Below, one piece after another: positions 49,201 to 57,966 of a stretch of 64,000 bases of DNA. The translations under genes were made by a program, and so were the position numbers. The notes below the pieces were generated by a model. That model saw only the letters and a list, made by a program, of their open reading frames with translations, had not been told where the DNA came from and did no database searches. Each line of letters begins with the position of its first letter. Position 1 is the first letter of the stretch. The stretch is from Camelimonas lactis (GTDB lineage Bacteria; Pseudomonadota; Alphaproteobacteria; Rhizobiales; Beijerinckiaceae), in the NCBI RefSeq assembly GCF_004342915.1, contig NZ_SLWL01000007.1, positions 62,001-126,000 of the forward strand. Direction: 5' to 3'.

Positions 49201-52200
49201 CGAGTTCGCCGGCCTGCAAATCCCGTCCGGTTGTCGTGACGCCGCCGCCGCCGCCGATCGATTGCGCCAGCACGCCGAACGCGGCGTTGCCATAAGTGCT
49301 GACTTTGGCGGTCTCCCCGAGCTCAACCCGGACAACGCCGCCTGTTCCGCCGCCGCCGCCATCGCCGCCCACGGCGGTTTTGCTGCTCCACATCTTGCCG
49401 GCGCCTGCGGCGGCGGCGCCCCCCTTGCCGCCGCCGCCGCCCACGGACTGCGCGACGATGGCTGTCGCCGCCGCGCCCGAAGTGGTCAGTGTTCCGTTCG
49501 CCCACACGCCCGTGGGCGCGTCGGCCGTTCCGCCGCCGTCGCCGCTGGCCCCGCCCTTGCCGCCGACGGCGGATTCCCACGCCAGCGACAGCGGAACCGA
49601 TGGCTTCAGCCTGCTGTAAATCCCCTTGTTGCTGGCAAGTTTTTCCGCCGTTGTTCCAAAGTTCTTTGCCAGGAACCCGACCAGCGCGTCGCCAGCCTTG
49701 CCGACGATGTTGGAATTCTTGTACTGCGCCGCCCATTCCTTCAGTTGCGGAAGCGCTGCCTTGGCCACGTTGACAAGCTGCGCCTTGGTCTGGGATGCGC
49801 CATAGGCGTCATAAACCTCATTGCCGCCGGAGGTCGCCATGGCGGCGCCGCCAATGCCGCCGCCGCCGCCCACCGACAGGGCGTGAATGGCGTATGAGCC
49901 GGCGCCCGTGGTCGCGATGGCGGCGCCGGCGGCGTTCGTCACCTTGACCTGGCCGCCGTGATTGCCCGAGCCGCCATTGCCGCCAACCGAGTCATTGACC
50001 GTGAGGTTCGCCGCCGCGTTCAGCACGGCGGCGCCGCCGGCCCCGCCGCCGCCGCCGACGCTCATGCCAACGACGCCGGAGGCTCCCTGACCGTAGGTGG
50101 TGATGGAGCCGCTGTTGTTGATCTCGACCAATCCGCCCTTGCCGCCGGAGCCGCCCCTGCCGCCGGTCGCGTTATTGAACGAGAAATCGACTGAGCCGGA
50201 ACGGAGGCCGGCCAGCCAGGAGGTCAGGCCGGCGACGCTGAACGTGGGAAGCGGAATGACGCCGCCGCCCGCGCCGCCGCCGCCGCCCACGCTCATGGCC
50301 ATGACGCCGGCCGACCCATAACCGGACGTGACGACGGCGGCGGTGTTTGTAACCTTCACGGCGCCGCCGGCGTTGCCGTCTCCTCCCTGCCCGCCGACAC
50401 CGCTGGTGATGGTCAGACCGGGGATTCGCGGATCGATGGCGACCGCTGTCGCCTTTGCTGTCGCCGAGCCGCCATTGCCGCCGCCGCCGCCGATGCTCAT
50501 CGCCAGCAGACCAGGCGCCTGCAGTCCGCCGGTCACGACATTCAGCCCGTTGAGAATGGTGACGCTGCCGCCGGTGGCGCCCTTGCCCCCCACGCCGCCC
50601 ACTGCCCGCGCATAGGAGATGTGCGGACCAATGCTGACGGCGGTCGCGTCGCCGCCATTGCCGCCGCCGCCGCCAACGGATTGAGCGATGATGCCCGCGG
50701 CATGAGCGCCTGACGTGCTGATCCAGCCTTTGGGGCTGGTGAGGTCGCGCGCGATATTGTTGACCTCGACCGCGCCGCCGCGCGCGCCATTGCCGCCATC
50801 GCCGCCCAGGGCCACCGCCCCGCCGATCCCGAACGCCTTGGCTTCGCCGCCGGCCCCGCCGCCGCCGCCAATGCTCTGCGCCAGAATGCCGGAAGCATCG
50901 TCCCCGGTCGTCGTGATCGTTCCACGATTGGTGACGGAGACCGATCCGCCGGCGCCGCCGGTGCCGCCCTGACCGCCCGAACTGAAAAATGGCGAGAGCG
51001 GACTGCCGCCGGCGCCGCCGCCGCCCGGGCTCACAAGGCCGCTCTGGAAAGCGTTGCCGGCCTTGCCGCCGCCAATGCTTTGCGCAACGACGCCGAAGGA
51101 GCTTTTCCCGGTGGTGCTGATGGCTCCCGTTGTTTCAACCTTCGCGGTTCCGCCGTCGCCGGCGTTGCCGCCCGAGCCGCCCGAGAAAATGCCGCCGCCC
51201 CCGTAACCGCCGACGCCGCCGACCGACTGCACGATGACGCCGGGCGCGTAAGCTCCGGTTGTCGTGATGGTTCCATACAGCAGCGCCTCGGCGGTCCCGC
51301 CATCGCCGCCGCGCGAGCCGCCGGCGCCGCCAACAATCGCCGAGTTTGTCCCGCCGGCGCCGCCAATCGACTGGACGATGGCGCCGGCGGAGTTCGCTCC
51401 CGCGCTGGTCAGGCTGCCGGCCATGGTCAGGATGGCCTGGCCGCCCTTGCCGCCGACAGACGGCGGCAGCCACACGCCCTGGCTGTCATGCGAGCCGCCG
51501 GCGCCGCCGAGTGATTGCAGCACGAGGACAGGGGACGATGCGCCGGCTGTCGTCATGCTGACGGACGCCCCGATCTTCACATCGACGACGCCGCCCTGGC
51601 CGCCGCTATTCCATTTTGACGAGGTTCCGCCATCGCCGCCCTTGCCGCCCTTCGACACGACCCACGCGCCGGCGAAATTCGCGCCTTCGGTGGTGAAAAC
51701 CAGCTGGGCCCCGGCGCCCGCTGGCGCGCCGTCGCCCAGCCGCAGCTCCACCCTGCCGCCTTCTCCCCCCTGGCCAGGGCTGGTCATGCCATAACCGCCG
51801 GCGCCGCCGACCGAGTACAGCTGGAAAATGGCGATGGGCGCTGGCTGTGAGCCGCCGGCATCGGCAGGGCGATAGCCCTGGATGCGCGTGACGCCGGCGC
51901 CTGAAGGGGTGTCCAGGGTGTAGGCGACCCGGCCGCCGTCTCCGCCTCGGCCGCCGGGCTGATGATATGGCGGTCCCCGCTCCTGTTCGACAGACTTGCC
52001 GTCGCCGCCGTTGCCGCCAACCGAGCCAAGCAGGATCGCGCTCTGGCGGTCCACGCGGAACGCGCCTACGGGCACGGTGTTGCCGTAGACCAGATTTTCT
52101 GCCGCGCTGCCCGACGTCGGCGCTTTCGACGCCCCCCAGGGCCAGTACCACGGCGGCGCAACGCCATCCTGGCCGTTGGCGCCGTTCCTGATGATATACG

Positions 52201-52321
52201 GCAGTGTGTCGCTGGCGACCGCGCCCGGCGCCGCGGTCATGCAGGCCGCCATGCTGGTTCCGCCGAGCAGCAGAACCGTCGCGCTTCCCCTGGAGCGGCG
52301 CCGCGCCGGATACCTTTTCAC
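46214..52321 (-). CDS. Giant glycine-rich autotransporter (type V secretion)
   Basis: A 2035-residue surface protein. GTG 52319-52321 is chosen as start because GGGGGA lies about six bases upstream and it opens an extended signal peptide (KRYPARRRSRGS, then TVLLLGGTSMAACMTAAPGAVA). The passenger (about 40-1480) consists of roughly 17 units of the type ITTTG..A.GI.AQSIGGGGG.GG, alternating with variable blocks, probably a long right-handed beta-solenoid. A region around 1500-1700 has beta-helix features without glycine runs. Two cysteines (SCPAYVGG...GSCVWG) precede the C-terminal ~280-residue barrel, which ends in the canonical aromatic MRF. Likely an adhesin or biofilm protein. Its DNA is full of GCC-type triplet runs. 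Confidence 0.93.
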   Translation of the reverse strand: MKRYPARRRSRGSATVLLLGGTSMAACMTAAPGAVASDTLPYIIRNGANGQDGVAPPWYWPWGASKAPTSGSAAENLVYGNTVPVGAFRVDRQSAILLGSVGGNGGDGKSVEQERGPPYHQPGGRGGDGGRVAYTLDTPSGAGVTRIQGYRPADAGGSQPAPIAIFQLYSVGGAGGYGMTSPGQGGEGGRVELRLGDGAPAGAGAQLVFTTEGANFAGAWVVSKGGKGGDGGTSSKWNSGGQGGVVDVKIGASVSMTTAGASSPVLVLQSLGGAGGSHDSQGVWLPPSVGGKGGQAILTMAGSLTSAGANSAGAIVQSIGGAGGTNSAIVGGAGGSRGGDGGTAEALLYGTITTTGAYAPGVIVQSVGGVGGYGGGGIFSGGSGGNAGDGGTAKVETTGAISTTGKSSFGVVAQSIGGGKAGNAFQSGLVSPGGGGAGGSPLSPFFSSGGQGGTGGAGGSVSVTNRGTITTTGDDASGILAQSIGGGGGAGGEAKAFGIGGAVALGGDGGNGARGGAVEVNNIARDLTSPKGWISTSGAHAAGIIAQSVGGGGGNGGDATAVSIGPHISYARAVGGVGGKGATGGSVTILNGLNVVTGGLQAPGLLAMSIGGGGGNGGSATAKATAVAIDPRIPGLTITSGVGGQGGDGNAGGAVKVTNTAAVVTSGYGSAGVMAMSVGGGGGAGGGVIPLPTFSVAGLTSWLAGLRSGSVDFSFNNATGGRGGSGGKGGLVEINNSGSITTYGQGASGVVGMSVGGGGGAGGAAVLNAAANLTVNDSVGGNGGSGNHGGQVKVTNAAGAAIATTGAGSYAIHALSVGGGGGIGGAAMATSGGNEVYDAYGASQTKAQLVNVAKAALPQLKEWAAQYKNSNIVGKAGDALVGFLAKNFGTTAEKLASNKGIYSRLKPSVPLSLAWESAVGGKGGASGDGGGTADAPTGVWANGTLTTSGAAATAIVAQSVGGGGGKGGAAAAGAGKMWSSKTAVGGDGGGGGTGGVVRVELGETAKVSTYGNAAFGVLAQSIGGGGGVTTTGRDLQAGELALASVETLGGSNGAAGNGGNVSVSHAGSIVTTGGQAHGIVAQSVGGGGGVIADASFDQQGLLEISRALGEQTTIDMFDAAGIDIRGDLAKAKTMSARNLRGVEQVRLGADGASGTGGEVSLAIGGSISTSGVGAFGVIAQSIGGGGGLVADGATSLPVNGAVLLGGAHGAKGDGGDVKLRFDNAARITTTGDHAVGVLAQSIGGGGGFGGAGLLTGAAQGLASGRGGSIGNGGAVLISNAGSGLTIETSGRGAHGVIAQSLGGGGGYLGRGIQDDPSVKGFYDAMVYTGRPTNWAEQYDDPPEAQRMASFLWREMDAELKKANVKKTEDELLRQNENELKAMAAARLNARGTGDRIAIDLSGATIRTTGANAIGIFAQSGFQDVMGMLDPSRLGGNISINFAGKIEGGSGEGAAIAIDGGRVNAITINAGSTVSAASGKAILASFGSDHVANHGKLIGDVNLSVRGARKDEVNSFDNHGTYQTAGSGLINLSNPAATGRSVFTNYGVLDVGGVGRIATAEVRNGDAELRGTLLADVNGVAAAGTQANDILKTTDLRVRSVAVKPHAIEGLLPSNSFRVVEATSVTVDSDWPVGPRNAVSGASEASPISWNVSTTGSGITIAPGAADFAGKAPGNVTATEQAFLGSLQSAWETGARGMAGTFADMANVATASEYDRMINSMTLSEGLGQPAAGQTMASSKAHGYAMSCPAYVGGGVMIREGSCVWGQVIGSRTVATAGRDTDGFSQTGTSYRLGGQWEVSPGWFVGATAGYNASQLTTKDRNSRIEGDSGDIAIAVKRQLGPWLFAGAVSFGYGSYDSVSLFQMGDSTWQALNTSNVWTAGLRLRGAYEFAFSNWYVRPFADLDLVQTLMPGYRLSGDGAVLDAQGMRSWTAAFKPGVELGARIDLDETSWLRPYASVGMTLNGGSGLRQRVSFSEDGAPGVTFTSRSEIPDRLLDLAAGVQVLAHGVYELRGEYKAQLGKDFVNQEFSLKAAMRF

Positions 52322-52574
52322 GATCAGTCCCCCAACCCCAAACACAGCCGGCTGAATTTCCTGGGCCTCCCGCAGCGGACAGGGCTGCCAGGGACGCATC
52401 AGCGTTTAATCGTCATCCTGAGTTTATGACGCGGGGAATGGGGGGGATACGAACGAGTTGGAACCGTTTGGAACAAATTGAAACGGTCGCCGGCCGAAAG
52501 GCGCGGCGACCGGTCTGGAAACGGCCCGGACCAGCTTCGTGACCCCGTCTCCAAAGTCAGTCCCGGCGGCCAGA

Positions 52575-54104
52575 TCAGGCCAGCCGCGCCCGCAATGATT
52601 TGCGATCGAGCTTGCCGACGGCCGTCTTGGGAATGGCGTCGGCAAACAGCACCCGGTGCGGCTTTTTGTAGGACGCGACCTGGCCGGCCACGTGGGCGAT
52701 CAGCTCCGCTTCCGTCGCGGTTTCGCCAGCGCGCAGTACGACGAACGCCGTCACCGCCTCGACCCATTTGGGGTCCGGCGCGCCAACCACGGCGCATTCC
52801 AGCACCATGGGGTGGGTCAGCAACGCGTCCTCCACCTCACGCGGATAGACGTTGTAGCCGCCGGAAATGATCATGTCGGAGGTGCGGTCGCGCAGGTGCA
52901 GGAAGCCCCGGTCGTCGAACACGCCGACATCGCGCGTGTGCGCCCAGCCGTCCGCATCAAAGGTTTCCGCCGTCAGTTCCGGGGCGTTGAAATAGCCGGC
53001 GACGGACATTGGGCCGCGCACGAGGATTTCGCCGGGCTCTCCTTGCGGAACCGGGGCGCCGTCAGCGTCAACCAGCCGGATTTCCACATCCGGCGATGGC
53101 CGGCCGCAGGCGCCGAGCAGGTCGCCCACATGGTCTTCCGGCCGCAGCACGGCGAGGCAGAGCGGCGCTTCCGTTTGGCCATAGTACTGCCAGAAGCGGT
53201 GCTGGCCGAAATGGGCCATGGCGCGATCAATCACCGCGCGCGGCATCGGCGAGGCGCCGTAGATGATGTGCCGGAGCGACGACAGGTCGTGGGCGTCGAG
53301 GTCCCGGTGCTCCAGCAGCATTTGCAGCATGGTGGGCACAAGGTTGATGGCGGTGGCGCCATGGGCGGCGATCGCTTCCAGGAACGGGCCGGGGGTAAAG
53401 CCGGGCAGCACCACCGTGCGCGCGCCGCGCAGCCAGAACGGCAGCACGAACGTGCCGCTGGCGTGGATCAGCGAGGCGGCGTGCAGCATCACGTCGTCCT
53501 CGCCTATGGGAAACAGGTTGATGAGAATGTTGCGGCAGACCGCGGCGTAAGACCCCTGGGTATGTTGCGCCGCCTTGAGCACGCCGGTGGTGCCGGAGGT
53601 GTAGAGGGTGAGCAGGATGTCATCCGGCCGCACGGTGATGTCCGGCGCCGTGGCGGGCTGGCTGGCGGCGGTTTGCAGCAGGTCAACGCCGCCGGGCAGG
53701 GCGGCGCCGAGGCCGTGGCAGGCAAGGCCGGGGCACAGGCGCTGAAGTTCGCGGGCCCGCTCCATCAGGTCGTCGCCGAACACCAGCACGGCGCACTGCG
53801 CCTCCTGCACCATGCGCGCGTGCTCCGCCGCCGACAGCCGGGCATTGAGCGGCACGCGGTTGATCCCGCTTTTGACGCAGGCGAAGTCCAGCGGCACGCT
53901 GTGCGGGCCATTGTTGACCAGCAGCGCCACGCGCTGGCCCTGCGCCGCGCCCGCCGCGGCGAGGGCATGCGCCAGCCGGTTGGCCTCAGCGTTGACCTCG
54001 GCGAAGGTCCACGACCGGTCGCCCCAGACCAGCGCCGTGCGGGCGGCGTTCTGCCGGGCGCCGCGTTCGATCAGTTCAAGACAGGTCGCGCCTGAAGCGG
54101 ACAT
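52575..54104 (-). CDS. Acyl-CoA synthetase (AMP-forming ligase)
   Basis: ANL-superfamily enzyme of 509 residues that activates a carboxylic acid to its CoA thioester through an acyl-AMP. The P-loop is YTSGTTGVLKA, the adenine-binding segment is QYYGQTEAPL, the aspartate hinge region is DVGVFDDRGFLHLRDRTSDMIISGGYNVYPREVE and the C-terminal catalytic lysine sits in PKTAVGKLDRKSL. ATG 54102-54104 follows GGGGG by nine bases. The gene lies 53 bases downstream of a crotonase gene on the same strand, both opposite to the PaaX-type regulator, so the pair probably degrades an aryl or medium-chain acid under that regulator. Confidence 0.93.
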   Translation of the reverse strand: MSASGATCLELIERGARQNAARTALVWGDRSWTFAEVNAEANRLAHALAAAGAAQGQRVALLVNNGPHSVPLDFACVKSGINRVPLNARLSAAEHARMVQEAQCAVLVFGDDLMERARELQRLCPGLACHGLGAALPGGVDLLQTAASQPATAPDITVRPDDILLTLYTSGTTGVLKAAQHTQGSYAAVCRNILINLFPIGEDDVMLHAASLIHASGTFVLPFWLRGARTVVLPGFTPGPFLEAIAAHGATAINLVPTMLQMLLEHRDLDAHDLSSLRHIIYGASPMPRAVIDRAMAHFGQHRFWQYYGQTEAPLCLAVLRPEDHVGDLLGACGRPSPDVEIRLVDADGAPVPQGEPGEILVRGPMSVAGYFNAPELTAETFDADGWAHTRDVGVFDDRGFLHLRDRTSDMIISGGYNVYPREVEDALLTHPMVLECAVVGAPDPKWVEAVTAFVVLRAGETATEAELIAHVAGQVASYKKPHRVLFADAIPKTAVGKLDRKSLRARLA

Positions 54105-54157
54105 GGCCAGTTTCCCCCTGCATGTATTGTCACTGTGGCCGGCGCGTTCGCCGCATT

Positions 54158-54946
54158 TTACTCGCCAAAGCGGCCGTGCCGGCCGGCGCCGCGTTCGAAG
54201 CGCATCGCTCCGGCCTTGCCTTCCATGGCGACGATGGGCGCGCCGTCCCGGCCCTCCTGGCGCAGGGCCTCCGCCAGCGGCATATCCCACTGGGCGAACG
54301 CCGATTTGCGATCCGCCAGCATGCAGGCCTGGGGAAAGGCGGCGATCTGGCGCGCCAGCTCCTCGGCGGCGGCGCGCGCTTCTCCCTGCGCCACGACGCG
54401 GTTGGCGAGGCCCATGGCCAGGGCTTCCTGTGCGTCAACCGGCCGGCCGGTGAGGATCATGTCGAGGGCGCGGCCCATGCCGACCACGCGCGGCAGGCGC
54501 ACGGTGCCGCCGTCGATCAGCGGCACGCCCCAGCGCCGGCAGAACACGCCGAAAATCGCGCCTTCCTCGGCGACCCGCATGTCGGCGAGCAGCGCCAGCT
54601 CCAGGCCGCCGGCCACCGCGTAACCCGACACGGCGGCGATCAGGGGTTTCGATAGCGCCATGCGCGACGGCCCCATCGGCCCATCGCCGCCGCCCTCCCG
54701 ATCGAGATCATGGGTGCGGGCCGGATCGTTGACGGCGGTGAGGTCGGCGCCGGCGCAGAACACGCCATTCTCTCCCCAGAGCACGGCGACGCGCTGGCTT
54801 TCGTCGGCCTCGAAATCGTGGAAGGCGGCGCGCAGGGCGGCTGCCATGGGGCCATCGACGGCGTTTCGCCGTTCGGGCCGGCTCATGATGATCGTGGTGA
54901 CGGGCCCGCTGCGTTCAACCCTCACGGCCGGGGAAGGATCGGTCAT
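54158..54946 (-). CDS. Enoyl-CoA hydratase family protein
   Basis: Crotonase-fold protein of 262 residues. Oxyanion-hole segments are FCAGADLTAV (about 60-69) and SGYAVAGGLELALLADMRVAEEGAIFGVFCRRWGVPLIDGGTVRLPR, where the GVPLIDGG stretch is typical of enoyl-CoA hydratases acting in fatty-acid or aromatic ring catabolism. AAGGAG lies before ATG 54944-54946. It is the first gene after the divergent promoter region shared with the PaaX-type regulator, and is followed by the acyl-CoA synthetase. Confidence 0.92.
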   Translation of the reverse strand: MTDPSPAVRVERSGPVTTIIMSRPERRNAVDGPMAAALRAAFHDFEADESQRVAVLWGENGVFCAGADLTAVNDPARTHDLDREGGGDGPMGPSRMALSKPLIAAVSGYAVAGGLELALLADMRVAEEGAIFGVFCRRWGVPLIDGGTVRLPRVVGMGRALDMILTGRPVDAQEALAMGLANRVVAQGEARAAAEELARQIAAFPQACMLADRKSAFAQWDMPLAEALRQEGRDGAPIVAMEGKAGAMRFERGAGRHGRFGE

Positions 54947-54961
54947 GGGTCGTCTCCTTTT

Positions 54962-54998
54962 ATTTCATTTTTCATACATAATCGGCAAATAATGAAAT
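54962..54998. promoter_or_regulatory. A+T-rich divergent promoter region with inverted repeat
   Basis: Perfect 8-base arms ATTTCATT (54962-54969) and AATGAAAT (54991-54998) surround an A+T-rich 21-base centre, in the 151-base gap between the crotonase and PaaX-type genes. Position and symmetry suit the operator of the adjacent regulator, but it does not closely match the published PaaX box. Confidence 0.55.
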
Positions 54999-55097
54999 TT
55001 TGCACCTGACCCGTCAAGCGGTGACGCGGCGGCGGTGGTTCCGTATGAACGACCGGCGTCGTCAGCGTTCGTAGATGGATCAGGAGACAGGCCCCGC

Positions 55098-55889
55098 ATG
55101 GATGCGCCCCCGCCCAGCGCCACCACCGTTGTGCTCGATCTGCTCGCGGCCCACGAAGGCCGGCCCATGTCCGCGCGCGATCTGTGCGAGGGTTGCGCCA
55201 TCATCGGGCACGGCGAAGCGGTGGCGCGCGTCGCCATCACCCGGCTGTTGCGTCAGAAAAAAATTCTGCGGCAGGGGCGGGCGCTCTATGCCCTCAACGT
55301 CGCCGGACGGCCGTTGCAACGCGATGTCAGCGCCTGGCGGCGGCGGATAGACGCCATGGCGACCTGGTCGGGTGGATGGATCGCCGTGCACGACGCCGGC
55401 GTCAGCCGGCGCGACCGCACCCTGTTGCGACGCCACTGCCGGGCGCTGGATCTGCGCGGTTTTCGCGGCTGGTCTGGCGGGCTGTGGCTCCGCCCCGACA
55501 ACCTGCGCGGCGGCGTCCTTGCGCTGCGCGCGGATTTGCAGGCGCTGGGGCTTGGGGAAGGCGCGCAGGTGTTTGTCGCCAGCGGATTCACCCTGGAGCA
55601 ATGCGCCGGCATTCGCGCCCTGTGGGACGTGCGGGCGCTTGCGGCGGACTATGCGGACCGGCTGCGTCTGCTCGAAGAAAGCGGGCGCAGGCTGCCGGCG
55701 CTGGAGCCGCGCGCGGCGGCCCGGGAATGCCTGCTGCTTGGCCGCGCCCTGATCGGCCAGATGCTGCGCGACCCGCTGTTGCCAGCGGAAATGGCGCCGG
55801 ACGCGCCGCGCCGTCATCTGGTCGAAGCGCTTGAGGCGTATCAGGCGCGCAGCAGGGATATCTGGCGCGCCGTTCTCAACCCCGCCTGA
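55098..55889 (+). CDS. PaaX-family transcriptional regulator
   Basis: A 263-residue regulator. The N-terminal winged helix (VVLDLLAAHEGRPMSARDLCEGCAIIGHGEAVARVAITRLLRQKKI...GRALYAL) and the following central ferredoxin-like part (RDVSAWRRRIDAMATWSGGWIAVHD) and C-terminal domain match PaaX, the phenylacetyl-CoA-responsive repressor. Members respond to aryl-CoA thioesters. Divergent from the crotonase/acyl-CoA synthetase pair, it is the obvious candidate to repress them. The ATG at 55098 has AGGAG eleven bases upstream; an in-frame start at 55035 is less likely. No paa genes are in view, so the ligand may be a different acyl-CoA. Confidence 0.88.
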   Translation: MDAPPPSATTVVLDLLAAHEGRPMSARDLCEGCAIIGHGEAVARVAITRLLRQKKILRQGRALYALNVAGRPLQRDVSAWRRRIDAMATWSGGWIAVHDAGVSRRDRTLLRRHCRALDLRGFRGWSGGLWLRPDNLRGGVLALRADLQALGLGEGAQVFVASGFTLEQCAGIRALWDVRALAADYADRLRLLEESGRRLPALEPRAAARECLLLGRALIGQMLRDPLLPAEMAPDAPRRHLVEALEAYQARSRDIWRAVLNPA

Positions 55890-55975
55890 ATCCGCCATCA
55901 TGGCGGCGATGATGGTTCAGGCGGTTGCTGCGGGTCGTTCGGACGGGCAGTGACAGGCCAGAGGGAGCGAACGCC

Positions 55976-57031
55976 ATGTTCATGTGCACCGGCTTTGCGG
56001 CCAGGGATTCAAAAACGCCGCTGGGCGCCTTTTCGTTCAATCGCCGCGATCCCGGCCCATCCGACGTGCTGATCGAAATCCAGTATTGCGGCGTCTGTCA
56101 TTCGGACCTGCACACGGTGCGCAACGAGTGGGGCGGCGCGCTCTATCCCTGCGTGCCGGGCCACGAGATTGTCGGGCGGGTGACGGCGGTCGGCGACGAC
56201 GTGAAGAAGTTTCGGGTGGGCGATATCGCCGCCGTCGGCTGCCTGGTCGATTCCTGCCGTTCCTGCGAGAACTGCCGGGAGGGGTTGGAGCAATATTGCG
56301 AGAAGGGCGCCACCGGCACGTACAACGGCAAGGACCGGGTCAGCGGCGGCCACACCTTCGGCGGCTATTCCAGCCATGTGGTGGTGACGGAAGATTTCGT
56401 GCTGCGCGCGCCCCAGAACCTTGATCCGGCCGGCGTCGCGCCGCTGTTGTGCGCCGGCATCACCACCTGGTCGCCGCTGCGCCATTGGGGCGCCGGGCCT
56501 GGCAAGACCGTCGGGGTGGTGGGTCTTGGCGGGCTTGGCCACATGGCGGTGAAATTCGCCCATGCGCTGGGGGCGCGCGTCGTGCTGTTCACCACCTCGC
56601 CGTCCAAGGTCGCCGACGGCAAACGTCTGGGCGCCGATGAGGTGGTGTTGTCCACCGACAGCACGGCGATGGCGGCCTGGCGTTCGAAGCTCGACCTGAT
56701 CATCGACGCCGTCGCCGCGCCGCACGACGTCAATGTCTATCTCGGCATGCTGCGCCGCGACGGCACGCTGGTGCAGGTGGGCGCGCCGGACGCGCCGCTG
56801 CCGGTGAATGTCTTCAGCCTGCTGCCGAACCGGCGCCGGTTCGCCGGCTCGATTATCGGCGGCATCGCCGAAACCCAGGAAATGCTGGATTTCTGCGGTG
56901 AGCATGGCGTCACTGCCGATATCGAAATGATCGCCATGGACCAGATTGAAAACGCCTATGCGCGCATGCTGAAGAGCGACGTGAAATATCGCTTCGTCAT
57001 CGACATGAAGACGCTGCCGGGCGCGGCCTGA
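55976..57031 (+). CDS. NADP-dependent zinc alcohol dehydrogenase (cinnamyl-alcohol type)
   Basis: Zinc medium-chain dehydrogenase of 351 residues. Catalytic zinc ligands are Cys in YCGVCHSDLH, the His/Glu of PGHEIVG, and a later Cys. The four-cysteine structural zinc site is in CLVDSCRSCENCREGLEQYC. The nucleotide motif is GLGGLGHMAVKFA. This pattern is that of the CAD/YahK group that reduces aldehydes with NADPH. GAGGGAG precedes ATG 55976. It begins 86 bases after the PaaX-type regulator on the same strand, so co-transcription is possible. Confidence 0.94.
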   Translation: MFMCTGFAARDSKTPLGAFSFNRRDPGPSDVLIEIQYCGVCHSDLHTVRNEWGGALYPCVPGHEIVGRVTAVGDDVKKFRVGDIAAVGCLVDSCRSCENCREGLEQYCEKGATGTYNGKDRVSGGHTFGGYSSHVVVTEDFVLRAPQNLDPAGVAPLLCAGITTWSPLRHWGAGPGKTVGVVGLGGLGHMAVKFAHALGARVVLFTTSPSKVADGKRLGADEVVLSTDSTAMAAWRSKLDLIIDAVAAPHDVNVYLGMLRRDGTLVQVGAPDAPLPVNVFSLLPNRRRFAGSIIGGIAETQEMLDFCGEHGVTADIEMIAMDQIENAYARMLKSDVKYRFVIDMKTLPGAA

Positions 57032-57093
57032 GGTGGGCATTGATGCGGGAGCGGCGCGCGTCGCGGCGGTTTTCCCCGCCGCGACAATGGGGT

Positions 57094-57966
57094 TCAGCCG
57101 CCAATCCTGTCCTGGGTCTTTGTGTCGAAATCGGACGCGTCGTGCCGCTCGTGCAGCTGGTTTTCCGGCTTGCCGTTGACGTTGTTGACCATCCGCCCGC
57201 GCCGGACGGCCGGGCGCGCCAGAATCCGGTCGGCCCAGGCGATGACGTTGGGATATTCGTGCACCGACAGGAATTCGCCGGCGGCTCCGTAGACCTGGCC
57301 TTTGGCCAGGGCGCCGTACCAGGGGAACACCGCCATGTCGGCGATGGTGTAGGCGTCGCCGCCGAGCCAGGGCGCCTCCGCCAGCCTGCGGTTCAGCACG
57401 TCGAGCTGCCGTTTGGCCTCCATCGCAAAACGGTCGATGGCGTATTCGATCTTTACCGGGGCGTAGGCGTAGAAATGGCCGAAGCCGCCGCCAAGGTACG
57501 GGGCGCTGCCCATCTGCCAGAACAGCCACGACAGGCATTCGGCCCGCGCCGCCGGCTCCGTTGGCAGGAAGGCGCCGAACTTCTCCGCCAGATAAACCAG
57601 AATGGCGCCGGATTCGAACACGCGGATGGGTTTGGAACCTGAACGGTCGAGCAGGGCCGGAATCTTTGAGTTCGGATTGACCGCGACAAAACCGCTGCCG
57701 AACTGGTCGCCCTCATTGATGCGGATCAGCCAGGCGTCGTATTCGGCCCCGGCGTGACCAGCGGCCAGCAGTTCCTCCAGCATGATGGTGACTTTCTGGC
57801 CATTCGGCGTGGCCAGCGAATAAAGCTGGAGGGGATGCTTGCCGACCGGCAGCTCCCTGTCGTGGGTGGGGCCGGCGACCGGCCGGTTGATATTGGCGAA
57901 GGCGCCGCCGCTCGGCTTGCTCCAGGTCCAGACTTTCGGCGGCGTGTATTCGGACGCATCGCTCAT
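57094..57966 (-). CDS. yghU: Glutathione-dependent disulfide-bond oxidoreductase, YghU-type GST
   Basis: Nu-class GST of 290 residues (E. coli YghU is of similar length). The family-specific N-terminal extension is seen (PPKVWTWSKPSGGAFANINRPVAGPTHDRELPVGKHPLQLYSLATPNGQKVTIMLEEL), followed by the thioredoxin-like glutathione domain and the C-terminal helices (LFWQMGSAPYLGGGFGHFYAYAP). These enzymes bind two glutathione molecules and reduce disulfides and peroxides. The start ATG 57964-57966 follows GGGAGAG by eight bases. It is convergent with the alcohol dehydrogenase gene. Confidence 0.95.
   Translation of the reverse strand: MSDASEYTPPKVWTWSKPSGGAFANINRPVAGPTHDRELPVGKHPLQLYSLATPNGQKVTIMLEELLAAGHAGAEYDAWLIRINEGDQFGSGFVAVNPNSKIPALLDRSGSKPIRVFESGAILVYLAEKFGAFLPTEPAARAECLSWLFWQMGSAPYLGGGFGHFYAYAPVKIEYAIDRFAMEAKRQLDVLNRRLAEAPWLGGDAYTIADMAVFPWYGALAKGQVYGAAGEFLSVHEYPNVIAWADRILARPAVRRGRMVNNVNGKPENQLHERHDASDFDTKTQDRIGG

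Noticed and set aside
47507-49897. Long plus-strand open frame of 796 codons opposite the autotransporter gene
   Set aside because: It is antisense to the glycine-rich repeat region, has low-complexity Ala/Gly/Asp/Arg composition, no ribosome site and no recognisable domain. The GC-rich periodic DNA keeps the complementary frame open.
48560-50900. GCC-type triplet runs considered as microsatellite phase-variation tracts
   Set aside because: They are imperfect, in frame, and simply encode the glycine clusters of the autotransporter. Triplet changes would not switch the frame.
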